A stretch of DNA of 64,000 bases, from NCBI RefSeq assembly GCF_050589685.1, contig NZ_JBNGOS010000005.1, forward strand, positions 166,461 through 230,460, written 5' to 3'. The position numbers were made by a program, and so were the translations under genes. This DNA comes from Saccharicrinis sp050589685 (lineage in GTDB: Bacteria; Bacteroidota; Bacteroidia; Bacteroidales; Marinilabiliaceae). Below the pieces are notes generated by a model that searched no databases, was not told the origin of the DNA, and saw only the letters and a program-made list of their open reading frames with translations. Positions 51,696 to 60,982 of this stretch are shown here, piece after piece; position 1 is the first letter of the stretch, and each line of letters opens with the position of its first letter.

Positions 51696-52949
51696 TTAAT
51701 TATTAATAGCCACAACAGGATCTAACTTGCTGGCTCCGTTGGACGGAATATAACCGGAAACCACGCCCAGGAAAATAGAGATAAACAACCCCCTAAAAAT
51801 ATTCCAGAAAGTAAGCTGGATGCCCAAATTCATAGTGGAATTGGCTACTTGAATAACAATAAAAATAAGCAGCAAACCAATTGTGCCTCCCAGAAGACTA
51901 AGAAAGATACTTTCGAAAAGAAACTGCCATAAAATAAATCTTCGTTTGGCGCCCAAAGCTTTTTGGATACCAATAATCCGGGTGCGCTCCTTTACGGAAA
52001 CAAACATGATATTGGCTATTCCAAAACCGCCAACCAAAACCGCAAAAAAGCCGATAAACCCACCCGCAATATTCAATATGCCAAACAGTCCGTCGAATTG
52101 CTTTTGGACAATACTTATTCTGTTGAGCGCAAAAGTATTTCCCTGCTTGGGTTTTATTTTTCTTTCGGCCCGCAAAATCCCTTCTAATTCGTTCATTAAA
52201 TCCTCGGCTGTAACCCCTTCTTTTGCTTTAACAATGATAAAAGGTTGAACGCTTTCGCTGCGAATATTAAAAATACTCTTGGCGTAATTGACAGGTATGA
52301 TGATGTTGGTATCTAAACTGTTGCCGAAGATATCCTTGCCCTGGCGGAGTATTACGCCCACCACGGTTAGTTTTCGCCCTGCCATTTTAATACGCTTGCC
52401 AATCGGATCGACATCTCTAAAAAGTTCGTCGGCAATTTCGGCGCCAATAATAGCAATGTTGCTTCCGTTATTCGATTCAAATGGAGAAAAATAGCGTCCC
52501 TTGCTGATCTCAAAATTCCAGTTCTGGTCAAAATCGTGGGATACACCAAGAATCTGCACGTTGTCGAAAAAGTTATCCTCAAAAATTATTTTTTTCTGTG
52601 CCGAAATCGCAAAAGTAGAAGCCTCTGCCAATTGAGAATTTCGTACAATCACTTTTTGCTCGTTCAAAGTGGGCAAGGGGCGGTTTAAGTAGCGCCACCA
52701 TGGATATTCGGTTTCTCCCTCAGGTGGAGTCCACGGCCATTTTTGCACATAAACAACATTGTCACCCAAGGATTGAATGCTATCACGGATGCGACTTTCG
52801 AGATAATCGATTAAAGTAAAAACGGAAATGATGGAGAATATGCCAATGGTGACTCCACTCAAAGTTAGTATGGTTCGGAGTTTGTTTGATCTGAGTGCAT
52901 TAAGCGCAAAAAGAAGACTCTCCCTTAAAAATTTAAATACGATTATCAT
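51696..52949 (-). CDS. ABC transporter permease, MacB/FtsX type
   Basis: A 417-residue membrane protein. Helix 1 (about 15-45, ALNALRSNKLRTILTLSGVTIGIFSI) is followed by a large periplasmic MacB-type domain (about 46-275) and a C-terminal FtsX domain with three helices (GFFAVLVGGFGIANIMFVSVKERTRIIGIQKALGAK …). Such permeases act as mechanotransmitters for export of peptides or lipoproteins with an ATPase and a periplasmic adaptor. Neither partner is adjacent, so the ATPase must be elsewhere. Transcribed alone, divergent from purH. Confidence 0.9.
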   Translation of the reverse strand: MIIVFKFLRESLLFALNALRSNKLRTILTLSGVTIGIFSIISVFTLIDYLESRIRDSIQSLGDNVVYVQKWPWTPPEGETEYPWWRYLNRPLPTLNEQKVIVRNSQLAEASTFAISAQKKIIFEDNFFDNVQILGVSHDFDQNWNFEISKGRYFSPFESNNGSNIAIIGAEIADELFRDVDPIGKRIKMAGRKLTVVGVILRQGKDIFGNSLDTNIIIPVNYAKSIFNIRSESVQPFIIVKAKEGVTAEDLMNELEGILRAERKIKPKQGNTFALNRISIVQKQFDGLFGILNIAGGFIGFFAVLVGGFGIANIMFVSVKERTRIIGIQKALGAKRRFILWQFLFESIFLSLLGGTIGLLLIFIVIQVANSTMNLGIQLTFWNIFRGLFISIFLGVVSGYIPSNGASKLDPVVAINN

Positions 52950-52998
52950 ATCAGCTTTTCTTATCCACTATAAATCTATCAAGAAAATTAATTACAAC

Positions 52999-53029
52999 CT
53001 TGATAAATGTGCTTATTTTCTTAATTTTG
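52999..53029 (+). promoter_or_regulatory. Promoter of the purH-mreB unit
   Basis: CTTG (52999-53002) and TAATTTTG (53022-53029, exact TAnnTTTG) are spaced by 19 nt, matching the Bacteroidota housekeeping promoter. Transcription would start near 53036, about 127 nt before the purH ATG. Confidence 0.6.
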
Positions 53030-53162
53030 CCCGAAGTGAAGCATTTTTGCCTATTTATTTGTGTAACAAAACATATAAACATGACGTATCTATATTTTCT
53101 TACTCAAAAGAATGCTTTACTTCAACTTGAATTTTTCAATATCGCATAATTATTATTAAAAG

Positions 53163-54752
53163 ATGAGTAGCTCAAAAAAAATTAAATCGGCGCTTATTTC
53201 GGTTTTCCATAAAGATGGATTAGACGAGATTGTTAAAACACTGGATAAGCTTGATGTTCAATTATACAGTACCGGGGGTACAAAAACATTTATCGAAGAT
53301 TTAGGCGTTGAAGTAACTGCGGTTGAAGATATAACCGGATACCCTTCTATTTTAGGAGGCAGGGTTAAAACACTTCATCCAAAGGTGTTTGGAGGTATTC
53401 TGTCGCGCAGGGAAAATGATTCCGATAAGGAACAATTAATGGAGTTTGACATTCCTGAGCTTGACCTGGTTATCGTTGATCTTTATCCGTTTGAAGCTAC
53501 TGTTGCCTCTGGAGCACCTGAGCAAGACATCATCGAAAAAATTGACATAGGTGGTATTTCCTTAATTCGTGCTGCTGCCAAAAACTTTAAGGATGTAGTT
53601 ATCGTTCCTTCAAAAGAACAATATGCCGACTTGGCCAAAGTGCTAACCGAATATGACGGCGTAACCACCATTGATGAAAGAAAAGCCTTTGCCGGAGCTG
53701 CCTTTGCTGTTTCGTCACATTACGATTCTGCCATCTTTAATTATTTCAATCCTGATGCGGACAATATGGAGCGTATCAGCTTGAATGACGGAGAAGTTTT
53801 ACGTTACGGAGAAAATCCTCACCAGCAAGCTACCGTTTACAAATACAACAATATTAAAGAGGGTGCTTCGCTGGCCAATGCGAAGGTGCTACAAGGAAAA
53901 GCGCTGTCATACAACAATATGTTGGATGCTGATGCTGCTTGGAAAGCTGCCAGTGATGCATACCATTCGGTAACCAATATGGACAATAAGCAAGCGGTAG
54001 CGGTGGTTAAGCACCTAAATCCTTGTGGTTTGGCAGTGACGAACGATATCGCAAAATCGCTCGAATTAGCTTGGGCAGGCGATCCTATTAGTGCTTTTGG
54101 TGGCATTATTTGCTTTACCGGAACCGTAACCGGCCCTATTGCCGAATGGTTCTCAAAAAGATTTGTAGAGATTATTATTGCACCGGAGTTTACCGAGGAA
54201 GCATTAGGTATTTTTGCTAAGAAAAAGAATCTGCGCTTATTGGAAACCCCTATAAAAAATGAGATTACCGGAGAAAAACTAATCCGTTCAGTTAGTGGAG
54301 GTATTCTTGTTCAGGATGAAGACGAAGGTGTAGATAAAGATTTTAAAAACGTAACTAAACGCGAGTTTGATTCCCATAAAATGGAATTGGCTAAGTTTGG
54401 TATTACAGCGTGTAAGCATTTAAAAAGTAATGCTATTGCTATTGTTACCGAGAACGAAGATGGCTCTTTTTGGTTAACAGGTGCAGGTATGGGACAGCCT
54501 AACCGTCTGGACAGCTTACGTCATTTAACAATGCCTCGTTTCAATTTGAAAGAAGGTGTTAAAATAGAGAATTCAGTGGTTATCTCAGATGCGTTCTTCC
54601 CTTTCCGTGACAGCATTGAAGCGGCGAACAAATACAATGTTAAATATATTGTCGAGCCAGGGGGAAGTATTCGCGATGAGGAAGTTATTGAAGCATGTAA
54701 TGAATTTGGAATAGCCATGCTATTTACAGGTAAACGTCATTTTAAACATTAA
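53163..54752 (+). CDS. purH: Bifunctional AICAR formyltransferase/IMP cyclohydrolase PurH
   Basis: PurH performs the last two steps of IMP synthesis: formylation of AICAR with 10-formyl-THF, then ring closure. The N-terminal MGS-like cyclohydrolase domain (about 1-190) shows ALISVFHKDGL, STGGTKTF and GGRVKTLHPK. The transformylase domain has RYGENPHQQATVY (about 220), KHLNPCGLA (about 282) and the C-terminal PGGSIRDEEVI. The length of 529 is standard. mreB begins 15 bp downstream. Confidence 0.96.
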   Translation: MSSSKKIKSALISVFHKDGLDEIVKTLDKLDVQLYSTGGTKTFIEDLGVEVTAVEDITGYPSILGGRVKTLHPKVFGGILSRRENDSDKEQLMEFDIPELDLVIVDLYPFEATVASGAPEQDIIEKIDIGGISLIRAAAKNFKDVVIVPSKEQYADLAKVLTEYDGVTTIDERKAFAGAAFAVSSHYDSAIFNYFNPDADNMERISLNDGEVLRYGENPHQQATVYKYNNIKEGASLANAKVLQGKALSYNNMLDADAAWKAASDAYHSVTNMDNKQAVAVVKHLNPCGLAVTNDIAKSLELAWAGDPISAFGGIICFTGTVTGPIAEWFSKRFVEIIIAPEFTEEALGIFAKKKNLRLLETPIKNEITGEKLIRSVSGGILVQDEDEGVDKDFKNVTKREFDSHKMELAKFGITACKHLKSNAIAIVTENEDGSFWLTGAGMGQPNRLDSLRHLTMPRFNLKEGVKIENSVVISDAFFPFRDSIEAANKYNVKYIVEPGGSIRDEEVIEACNEFGIAMLFTGKRHFKH

Positions 54753-54767
54753 AAACATCCAAACCCA

Positions 54768-55790
54768 ATGGGATTCTTTTCATTCTTATCTCAGGATCTT
54801 GCCATGGATCTTGGTACGGCCAACACAATTATCATTCATAATGATAAAATTGTAGTGGACGAACCTTCAATTGTGGCACTTGATCGCAGAACCGACAAGT
54901 TAATAGCTATCGGTGAGAAGGCACGCCAGATGCATGGTAAAACACACGACAATATCTATACTATCAGACCGTTAAGAGACGGTGTTATCGCCGACTTTAA
55001 TGCTGCCGAGCAGATGATTAGAGGTATGATTAAGTTAATTAATACGTCCTCAAGATTATTTACGCCATCGTTAACCATGGTTATATGCATACCTTCGGGA
55101 AGTACAGAAGTAGAGATCAGGGCAGTTCGAGATTCAGGCGAACATGCTGGTGGACGCGAGGTTTATATGATTTATGAACCAATGGCAGCGGCTTTGGGTA
55201 TCGGACTGGATGTTGAGGCGCCACAAGGTAATATGGTGGTGGATATAGGTGGTGGCACCACGGAAATTGCAGTTATTTCGTTGGGTGGAATTGTAACCAA
55301 TAAGTCGATACGTATAGCGGGTGATGATCTTACAGCCGATATCATGGAATATATGCGCCGTCAGCACAATATTAAAGTGGGTGAAAGAACGGCGGAGGAA
55401 ATAAAGATTCATGTGGGTTCGGCACTACCAGAGTTGGAAGAGCCTCCAACTGACTATATTGTTCAAGGTCCCAATCAGATGACAGCGTTACCAATTGAGG
55501 TGCCTGTATCATACCAGGAAATTTCGCACTGTTTGGAAAAATCCATATCGAAGATAGAAACAGCTATTTTAAGTGCGTTGGAACAAACCCCTCCCGAACT
55601 TTATTCAGATATTGTGAACAACGGTATTTATTTAGCAGGAGGCGGTGCTTTGTTGAGAGGTTTGGACAAAAGATTGACCGATAAAATTAATATTCCTTTC
55701 CATATCGCCGAGAATCCGCTGCATGCAGTGGCAAGAGGCACTGGGATTGCATTGAAAAACAGGCATAAATTCTCATTCCTGATGAGATAA
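54768..55790 (+). CDS. mreB: Rod shape-determining actin-like protein MreB
   Basis: MreB filaments at the inner membrane guide the elongation machinery. The 340 residues show the N-terminal membrane helix MGFFSFLSQDLAMD, phosphate-1 loop DLGTANT, phosphate-2 DIGGGTTEIAVISLGG (about 161-176) and the adenosine motif AGGGALLRG (about 290). It follows purH by 15 bp, and a strong terminator (55809-55853) closes the unit. mreC therefore has its own promoter or depends on readthrough. Confidence 0.97.
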   Translation: MGFFSFLSQDLAMDLGTANTIIIHNDKIVVDEPSIVALDRRTDKLIAIGEKARQMHGKTHDNIYTIRPLRDGVIADFNAAEQMIRGMIKLINTSSRLFTPSLTMVICIPSGSTEVEIRAVRDSGEHAGGREVYMIYEPMAAALGIGLDVEAPQGNMVVDIGGGTTEIAVISLGGIVTNKSIRIAGDDLTADIMEYMRRQHNIKVGERTAEEIKIHVGSALPELEEPPTDYIVQGPNQMTALPIEVPVSYQEISHCLEKSISKIETAILSALEQTPPELYSDIVNNGIYLAGGGALLRGLDKRLTDKINIPFHIAENPLHAVARGTGIALKNRHKFSFLMR

Positions 55791-55808
55791 GTTATTCGAT
55801 AGAAGCAA

Positions 55809-55853
55809 AAAACCCGGTTCTGAGTGAAATCTCCTAACCGGGTTTTCTTTTTT
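55809..55853 (+). terminator. Intrinsic terminator after mreB
   Basis: AAAACCCGGTT (55809-55819) pairs perfectly with AACCGGGTTTT (55836-55846), 11 bp with a 16-nt loop, followed by CTTTTTT. It separates mreB from mreC. Confidence 0.85.
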
Positions 55854-55989
55854 AACAGCGATTAATTGTATTTTAATATCGTAATCAATCAATCTTTTCA
55901 CTGAAAAAACTAACTTTATCCGGCCTAAAGCCGTAGTACATAAACAAAAGCAAGAAATTGCCTTAAAAATCGGAAAACACAACAATTGA

Positions 55990-56817
55990 ATGAGAAATTT
56001 TTTAAGGTTTATATTAAAACATCATTTTACATTTCTTTTTATACTATTTGAGTTAATAGCTTTTATTCTTATTGTTTCGTACAATCAGAATCAACGTGCC
56101 TTATATCTAAGCTCATCGTCAAGGATTGCCGGGAGCCTTTTCGAAAAGATGAATAGCGTGGAGCAGTATTTTGCGCTTAAAGAGATTAACAGGGAACTAT
56201 CAAATGAAAACGCTTTTTTGCGGAGTCAGATGCCAAGCTCGTTTAAACAGTCAAAAGATTACTTTTCGATGCTTGAGGATAGTTCGTCGGTGCACCAATA
56301 TAAATACAGGGCGAGCAAAATAGTGAATAATACAGTTCGTAAGCATTTCAATTATATTACACTAAATAAAGGTAAAAAAGATGGTATTAAGCCTGATATG
56401 GGTGTTTTGTGTAGTAGAGGAATAGTGGGGATAGTTATTAAATGCAGCGATAATTACAGTACCGCACTTTCAATTCTGAACCCCAGACTTAAAATATCCG
56501 CCAAACTTAAAGGTTCCGATTTTTTTGGCTCGGTAAGTTGGGATACGAAATCTATTTTGTATGCCATATTGGATGAAATTCCGGAACATGCCAATGTTAG
56601 TTTAGGGGATCAGGTTGTGACCAGTGGGTATTCATCTACTTTTCCCGAGGGGATATTAATAGGAACGGTGGATGAGGTACTGCATCCGGAGGGCGAAAGT
56701 TTTTTTAAAATAAAAGTAAAGCTGAGTACCGACTTCTCAAAACTGAGCTATGTAGAAGTGGTGGAGAATATTTTTCAGGAACAGCAACAACAATTGGAGG
56801 AGGAGACCGAGCAATGA
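55990..56817 (+). CDS. mreC: Rod shape-determining protein MreC
   Basis: MreC activates the elongation transglycosylase and transpeptidase from the periplasmic side. The 275 residues start with one membrane helix (about 10-32), a coiled coil (about 55-85) and the double beta-barrel domain (VNNTVRKHFNYITLNKGKKDGI, GDQVVTSGYSSTFPEGILIG). The C-terminus is Gln/Glu-rich. Its stop overlaps the mreD start by 4 bp (ATGA). Spacing from mreB is 199 bp with a terminator. Confidence 0.93.
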   Translation: MRNFLRFILKHHFTFLFILFELIAFILIVSYNQNQRALYLSSSSRIAGSLFEKMNSVEQYFALKEINRELSNENAFLRSQMPSSFKQSKDYFSMLEDSSSVHQYKYRASKIVNNTVRKHFNYITLNKGKKDGIKPDMGVLCSRGIVGIVIKCSDNYSTALSILNPRLKISAKLKGSDFFGSVSWDTKSILYAILDEIPEHANVSLGDQVVTSGYSSTFPEGILIGTVDEVLHPEGESFFKIKVKLSTDFSKLSYVEVVENIFQEQQQQLEEETEQ

Positions 56818-57332
56818 TAAGCCTAATACCAAGATATTTATTTAATTTTTTCTTCTTTGTACTGCTTCAGGTCTTAATCCTGAACAAAATGGAGTTTTCA
56901 GGTTACTTGAACCCTTATTTATATGTGATTTGTATTTTAACACTCCCCTTCGAAACACCGGGTTGGTTATTGTTGACGTTGGCCGCAGTACTGGGATTGA
57001 CTGTCGATATGTTTTCAAACACCATGGGAATGCACATGGCCGCTTCATTAATTTTGGCCTTCGTGAGGCCGTTTGTTTTGGAACGCTTTGCACCACGAGA
57101 TAATTATGAACCGGGAACACTTCCGCTACCATCATATTATGGTTTTGGTTGGTTTTTTAAGTATGCCGCGATTTTAGTATTTATCCACCACCTATTTTAT
57201 TTTGTGATTGAATCATTTTCTATTGAGAATTTTGTGGGGATAATGATTAAAACAGTTGGAAGCATCTTGTTTACCCTTGTAGCCATAGGGGTTACTTTGT
57301 TGTTCACGTACCAAAAGAAACAAAGAATTTAA
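56814..57332 (+). CDS. mreD: Rod shape-determining protein MreD
   Basis: MreD is a 172-residue membrane protein of the elongation complex. Five to six helices are seen (about 7-25, 30-48, 53-72, 80-97, 115-137, 142-163), with the family segment LAAVLGLTVDMFSNTMGMHMAA (about 59-80). Identification rests on this and on the invariant place between mreC and mrdA. A strong Shine-Dalgarno for mrdA follows directly after its stop. Confidence 0.88.
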   Translation: MISLIPRYLFNFFFFVLLQVLILNKMEFSGYLNPYLYVICILTLPFETPGWLLLTLAAVLGLTVDMFSNTMGMHMAASLILAFVRPFVLERFAPRDNYEPGTLPLPSYYGFGWFFKYAAILVFIHHLFYFVIESFSIENFVGIMIKTVGSILFTLVAIGVTLLFTYQKKQRI

Positions 57333-57339
57333 AGGAGGT
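57333..57339 (+). promoter_or_regulatory. Strong Shine-Dalgarno before mrdA
   Basis: AGGAGGT lies 5 nt before the GTG start at 57345. Most genes in this window, as in Bacteroidota in general, lack such a sequence, so this one marks the GTG as the real start. Confidence 0.7.
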
Positions 57340-57344
57340 AAACA

Positions 57345-59189
57345 GTGGAAAACATTAGTAGAAGAACCATAGTTGTCGCCCTTATCTTTTTGTTCATTGG
57401 AATCACCTTTGTCATTAAGCTTTTTATTCTTCAGGTTTACGACCCATCTTACAAGTTTTCGGCTGAAAGCAATACCCGTCGCGAAATTATTAATTTTCCT
57501 GCCCGGGGATTGGTTTATGACAGAAACGGAAAGCTTATTGTTTCCAACCAGGCAGATTATGATTTAATGGTGGTGCCAAGAGAGCTTAAACCAATCGATT
57601 CGGTTGATTTTTGCAAGGCGTTGGAAATAGATATAGAGGATCTACGAAGGCTGTTTGCCGACATGAAGGGGAAGCTGAAAAACAAGAAAATATCAAGGAT
57701 AAAACCATCCATATTTTATAAGCAGTTATCGGCTAAGCAATACGGATATCTTCAGGAAAAGCTTTATAAGTTTGATGGTTTCTTCGTGCAGCGCAGAACG
57801 TTGCGTAAATATGAATACCCACATGCAGCACATATTCTGGGTTACGTGGGTGAAGTGGGGCCACAGGATATCGAAAAGGATGGTTATTATATACGCGGCG
57901 ATTATCATGGCATTAATGGTATAGAGTCGACATATGAAAAATTTCTTAGAGGTAAAAAAGGATATAAATATGTTTTAGTAGATGTTCACGGTCGCGAAAA
58001 AGGGGTGTTCAGAGATGGTGAGTATGATATCCCGGCTGAAGCAGGAAAAGACATTAAACTGACTATTGATATCGACTTGCAGAAATATGGCGAAGAAATG
58101 ATGAAAAATAAAATCGGTGCCATAGTTGCCATTGAACCCCAAACGGGGGAGTTGCTTTCTATGGTTTCTGCACCTAATTACGATCCTGCCTTGTTGGTTG
58201 GTAAAAAACGGGCAAGTCATTTTTCTATGTTGAGCACCGATACGCTCAAGCCGCTTTTTAATAGATCGATTATGGGCTGGTACCCTCCAGGTTCTACTTT
58301 TAAAACGATAAATGCGCTCATTGGATTGCAAGAAGGTGTGATAACGCCCCATTCTGCATATGAGTGTTACATGGGATATAATGTAGGGCGATTTCATTTG
58401 GGCTGTCATGATCATAGAAGTCCGCTGGATTTAAAAAACTCAATAGCTCAATCATGCAATGCTTATTATTGCCATGTGTTTCGTAATATCCTGGACAATC
58501 CCAAAAATGCATCTGTTCAGGAAGGTTTCGAGGTTTGGAAAAACTATCTGGTTAAGTTTGGCTTTGGTTATACATTAGGGGCAGACTTTGCAAACGAAAT
58601 ACGCGGTTTTGTGCCCAACAGCAAATATTACGATAAATATTACAAAAAAAGTTGGTCGTCGTTAACCGTAGTTTCATTGGCTATTGGTCAGGGGGAGCTG
58701 TTGACAACTCCGCTGCAAATGGCCAATATGGCTTCAACGTTAGCCAACCGTGGAACTTTTTATACGCCACATATCATTAAGGAAATTGAAAAAGACACCA
58801 TACCGTCCAGGTTTAAACAGGTGCGAGAGACAGGGATAGACACCGCTCACTTTAGTCCTGTTGTTGATGGAATGGAATTGGCGATATGGGGCGGTGCGGG
58901 AAGTACGGCGACGATTGCCCGGATACCGGGAATAAGCATATGTGGAAAAACCGGAACGGCCCAAAACCCCCATGGCGAAGATCATTCCGTTTTTATAGCA
59001 TTTGCCCCAAAGGATGATCCGCAGATTGCTATAGCGGTTTATGTTGAAAATGGTGGTTTTGGAGCGCGGTGGGCAGCGCCTATAGCCAGTTTGATGGTAG
59101 AAAAATATTTGAATAAGGAAATCCATCCGTCCCGGAAATGGATCGAACAACGAATGTTAGAAGGAGATTTGATTCATGTTGAAAAATAG
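57345..59189 (+). CDS. mrdA: Penicillin-binding protein 2 (elongation transpeptidase)
   Basis: PBP2 cross-links peptidoglycan during cell elongation, with RodA as glycosyltransferase partner. The 614 residues have an N-terminal helix (about 8-28) and the dimerisation/pedestal domain (TRREIINFPARGLVYDRNGKL). The transpeptidase domain has the three active-site motifs STFK (about 317), SCN (about 371) and KTG (about 535). Start GTG with an unusual strong Shine-Dalgarno 5 nt upstream. Its end overlaps rodA by 14 bp. Confidence 0.95.
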   Translation: MENISRRTIVVALIFLFIGITFVIKLFILQVYDPSYKFSAESNTRREIINFPARGLVYDRNGKLIVSNQADYDLMVVPRELKPIDSVDFCKALEIDIEDLRRLFADMKGKLKNKKISRIKPSIFYKQLSAKQYGYLQEKLYKFDGFFVQRRTLRKYEYPHAAHILGYVGEVGPQDIEKDGYYIRGDYHGINGIESTYEKFLRGKKGYKYVLVDVHGREKGVFRDGEYDIPAEAGKDIKLTIDIDLQKYGEEMMKNKIGAIVAIEPQTGELLSMVSAPNYDPALLVGKKRASHFSMLSTDTLKPLFNRSIMGWYPPGSTFKTINALIGLQEGVITPHSAYECYMGYNVGRFHLGCHDHRSPLDLKNSIAQSCNAYYCHVFRNILDNPKNASVQEGFEVWKNYLVKFGFGYTLGADFANEIRGFVPNSKYYDKYYKKSWSSLTVVSLAIGQGELLTTPLQMANMASTLANRGTFYTPHIIKEIEKDTIPSRFKQVRETGIDTAHFSPVVDGMELAIWGGAGSTATIARIPGISICGKTGTAQNPHGEDHSVFIAFAPKDDPQIAIAVYVENGGFGARWAAPIASLMVEKYLNKEIHPSRKWIEQRMLEGDLIHVEK

Positions 59190-60594
59190 TTATGATAAAA
59201 AGGCGGATTGGGTGACCATCATTATCTATGTAACCCTTGTACTATTTGGTTGGTTTAATATTTATGCCGCCAATTATAATCCCGAGAACCCCGTATTTTT
59301 CGATACCGACATGGAATATGCCAAACAGGTTATCTGGATAGCCCTTTCCATGATTATTATTTGGGCCATATTTATGACGAATAGTACTTTTTATGTGGCG
59401 TTCTCTTATTTTCTTTATGGTTTATCTGTGGTGTTGCTATTTACGGTTATATTCATCGGGAAAGAGATTAATGGAGCCAAATCATGGTTTGAGATAGGTC
59501 CGGTTAGGTTTCAGCCCGCGGAGCTGGCTAAGATTGCTACGGCACTAACCCTGTCTAGGATTATGAGTCGGCATGAGTTTTCGTTTGGCAAGTTTAAAGA
59601 ACTGATCAAGATTGTTGGCTTGTGGGCATTACCGGTAATGTGTATTTTGCTGCAGAACGATACGGGTTCGGCTTTGGTTTTCTTTATTTTTATTTTACCG
59701 TTCTATCGCGAAGGGTTGACGGGTAACATATTGATATTTGGAATTATAGCAGCCATAACTTCAGTCCTGACCTTGGTTTATCCCAATATCATCATATTAT
59801 CATTGATTGTGCTGGGGATATACTTATTTCTGTTTTTGCAAATCGACAAAAAAATTGCTTTACGGAGCATGATATTTCTCGCAGGAGGATTTTTACTGAT
59901 GTTAGCTGTGTTTTATGTGCTGGGGCTAACGTTGCGATGGGACTTATTTGCATTGTTTGCAATCGTTGTTTTAACGGTGTATCTTTTGGTACGAGGTTTT
60001 GCCAAGAAACTAAAACCAGTAATACCTGCTATAATTTTTATGTGGGGTGCCGTAGCGGCTACTTTTTCGGCAGATTACTTTGTAAATGATGTACTATCGG
60101 AATATCAGAGAAACCGTGTTTATGTTTTGCTTGGATTTAAAGATGACCCCTTGGGGGCTGGTTATAACGTGAATCAATCAAAAATTGCTATCGGTTCGGG
60201 AGGCCTTACAGGCAAGGGATACCTTCAGGGTACCCAAACCAAGTTTGACTTTGTGCCGGAACAGAGCACCGACTTTATTTTTTGTACCGTCGGCGAGGAA
60301 TGGGGATATTTAGGTACTTTTTCGGTAGTTTTTCTGTTTTTGTTTTTGATATTGAGATTAATATTTCTTGCCGAAAAACAACATTCCGCATTTAGTAGGA
60401 TCTACGGATACTGCGTTGCGTCAATATTCTTTTATCATTTTACGGTAAACATTGGAATGACCATTGGTCTGGCTCCGGTTATCGGGATACCACTCCCTTT
60501 CTTTAGCTATGGGGGATCGTCATTATGGGGCTTCACTACGTTGTTGTTCATCTTTCTGAAATTGGATACCAATAGAACCGAACTCATCAGGTAG
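59176..60594 (+). CDS. rodA: Peptidoglycan glycosyltransferase RodA
   Basis: RodA is a SEDS-family polymerase that extends glycan strands from lipid II. The 472 residues have about ten helices and SEDS motifs: GAKSWFEIGPVRFQPAELAK, QNDTGSALVF, and the C-terminal SIAIGSGGLTGKGYLQGTQT-like loop, FVPEQSTDFIF and GIPLPFFSYGGSS. It is longer than E. coli RodA (370) because of extra helices at about 215-290, common in Bacteroidota. The stop codon lies inside a small hairpin (60590-60606: 7-bp stem, one G-T pair). Overlaps mrdA by 14 bp. Confidence 0.94.
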   Translation: MLKNSYDKKADWVTIIIYVTLVLFGWFNIYAANYNPENPVFFDTDMEYAKQVIWIALSMIIIWAIFMTNSTFYVAFSYFLYGLSVVLLFTVIFIGKEINGAKSWFEIGPVRFQPAELAKIATALTLSRIMSRHEFSFGKFKELIKIVGLWALPVMCILLQNDTGSALVFFIFILPFYREGLTGNILIFGIIAAITSVLTLVYPNIIILSLIVLGIYLFLFLQIDKKIALRSMIFLAGGFLLMLAVFYVLGLTLRWDLFALFAIVVLTVYLLVRGFAKKLKPVIPAIIFMWGAVAATFSADYFVNDVLSEYQRNRVYVLLGFKDDPLGAGYNVNQSKIAIGSGGLTGKGYLQGTQTKFDFVPEQSTDFIFCTVGEEWGYLGTFSVVFLFLFLILRLIFLAEKQHSAFSRIYGYCVASIFFYHFTVNIGMTIGLAPVIGIPLPFFSYGGSSLWGFTTLLFIFLKLDTNRTELIR

Positions 60595-60712
60595 CAGATT
60601 GCTGCCTTAAAGTTAGGGTTATGCCAAAAATAAAGCTTTTGATATGAACATAAAGATGTCTAATGTCATGTTTTTTAAACGGTGTCAGGTAGAATTTCTT
60701 ACATATTTTCAC

Positions 60713-60720
60713 TAATTTTG
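60713..60720 (+). promoter_or_regulatory. Putative -7 box upstream of the KamA-family gene
   Basis: TAATTTTG-TGTCC, an exact TAnnTTTG match, 262 bp before the ATG. The long leader contains the terminator-like hairpin 60845-60868. Confidence 0.4.
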
Positions 60721-60844
60721 TGTCCGATTTATACTATATGCCCATAACATCCTTTCGTACTGTGGTTTACGTTTGGATTAATTAAAAGTTAAGCAATTGC
60801 CAATATGGTATTTTTTTCGTATTTTTAGTAGAATCTGTCTTTTT

Positions 60845-60868
60845 GGGTGTTGGGAGCACCCTCTTTTT
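60845..60868 (+). terminator. Terminator-like hairpin upstream of the KamA-family gene
   Basis: GGGTGT (60845-60850) pairs with GCACCC (60856-60861), six base pairs with one G-T, 5-nt loop, followed by TCTTTTT. It could end the rodA transcript or attenuate a longer leader of the next gene. Confidence 0.55.
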
Positions 60869-60982
60869 ACTATATGAGTATGCTTACTCTTTCCAATTGA
60901 AAGTGACAGATATACTATCGCTTTTTTTTGGGCGTTTTGATGTTGTGTTGAGAGATTAAAAACTTATAAAGACTGTGTAACA

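Larger units (their letters stand above)
60595..60982. other. 388-bp leader region of the KamA-family gene
   Basis: No ORF. It holds a -7 box TAATTTTG (60713-60720) and a second possible promoter (TTG 60797-60799, TATTTTTA 60820-60827, 20-nt spacing). A terminator-like hairpin GGGTGT-5-GCACCC (60845-60861), followed by TCTTTTT, comes after both. A T8 run lies at about 60923. If transcription starts at either box, the hairpin is in the leader and could act as an attenuator. Confidence 0.45.
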
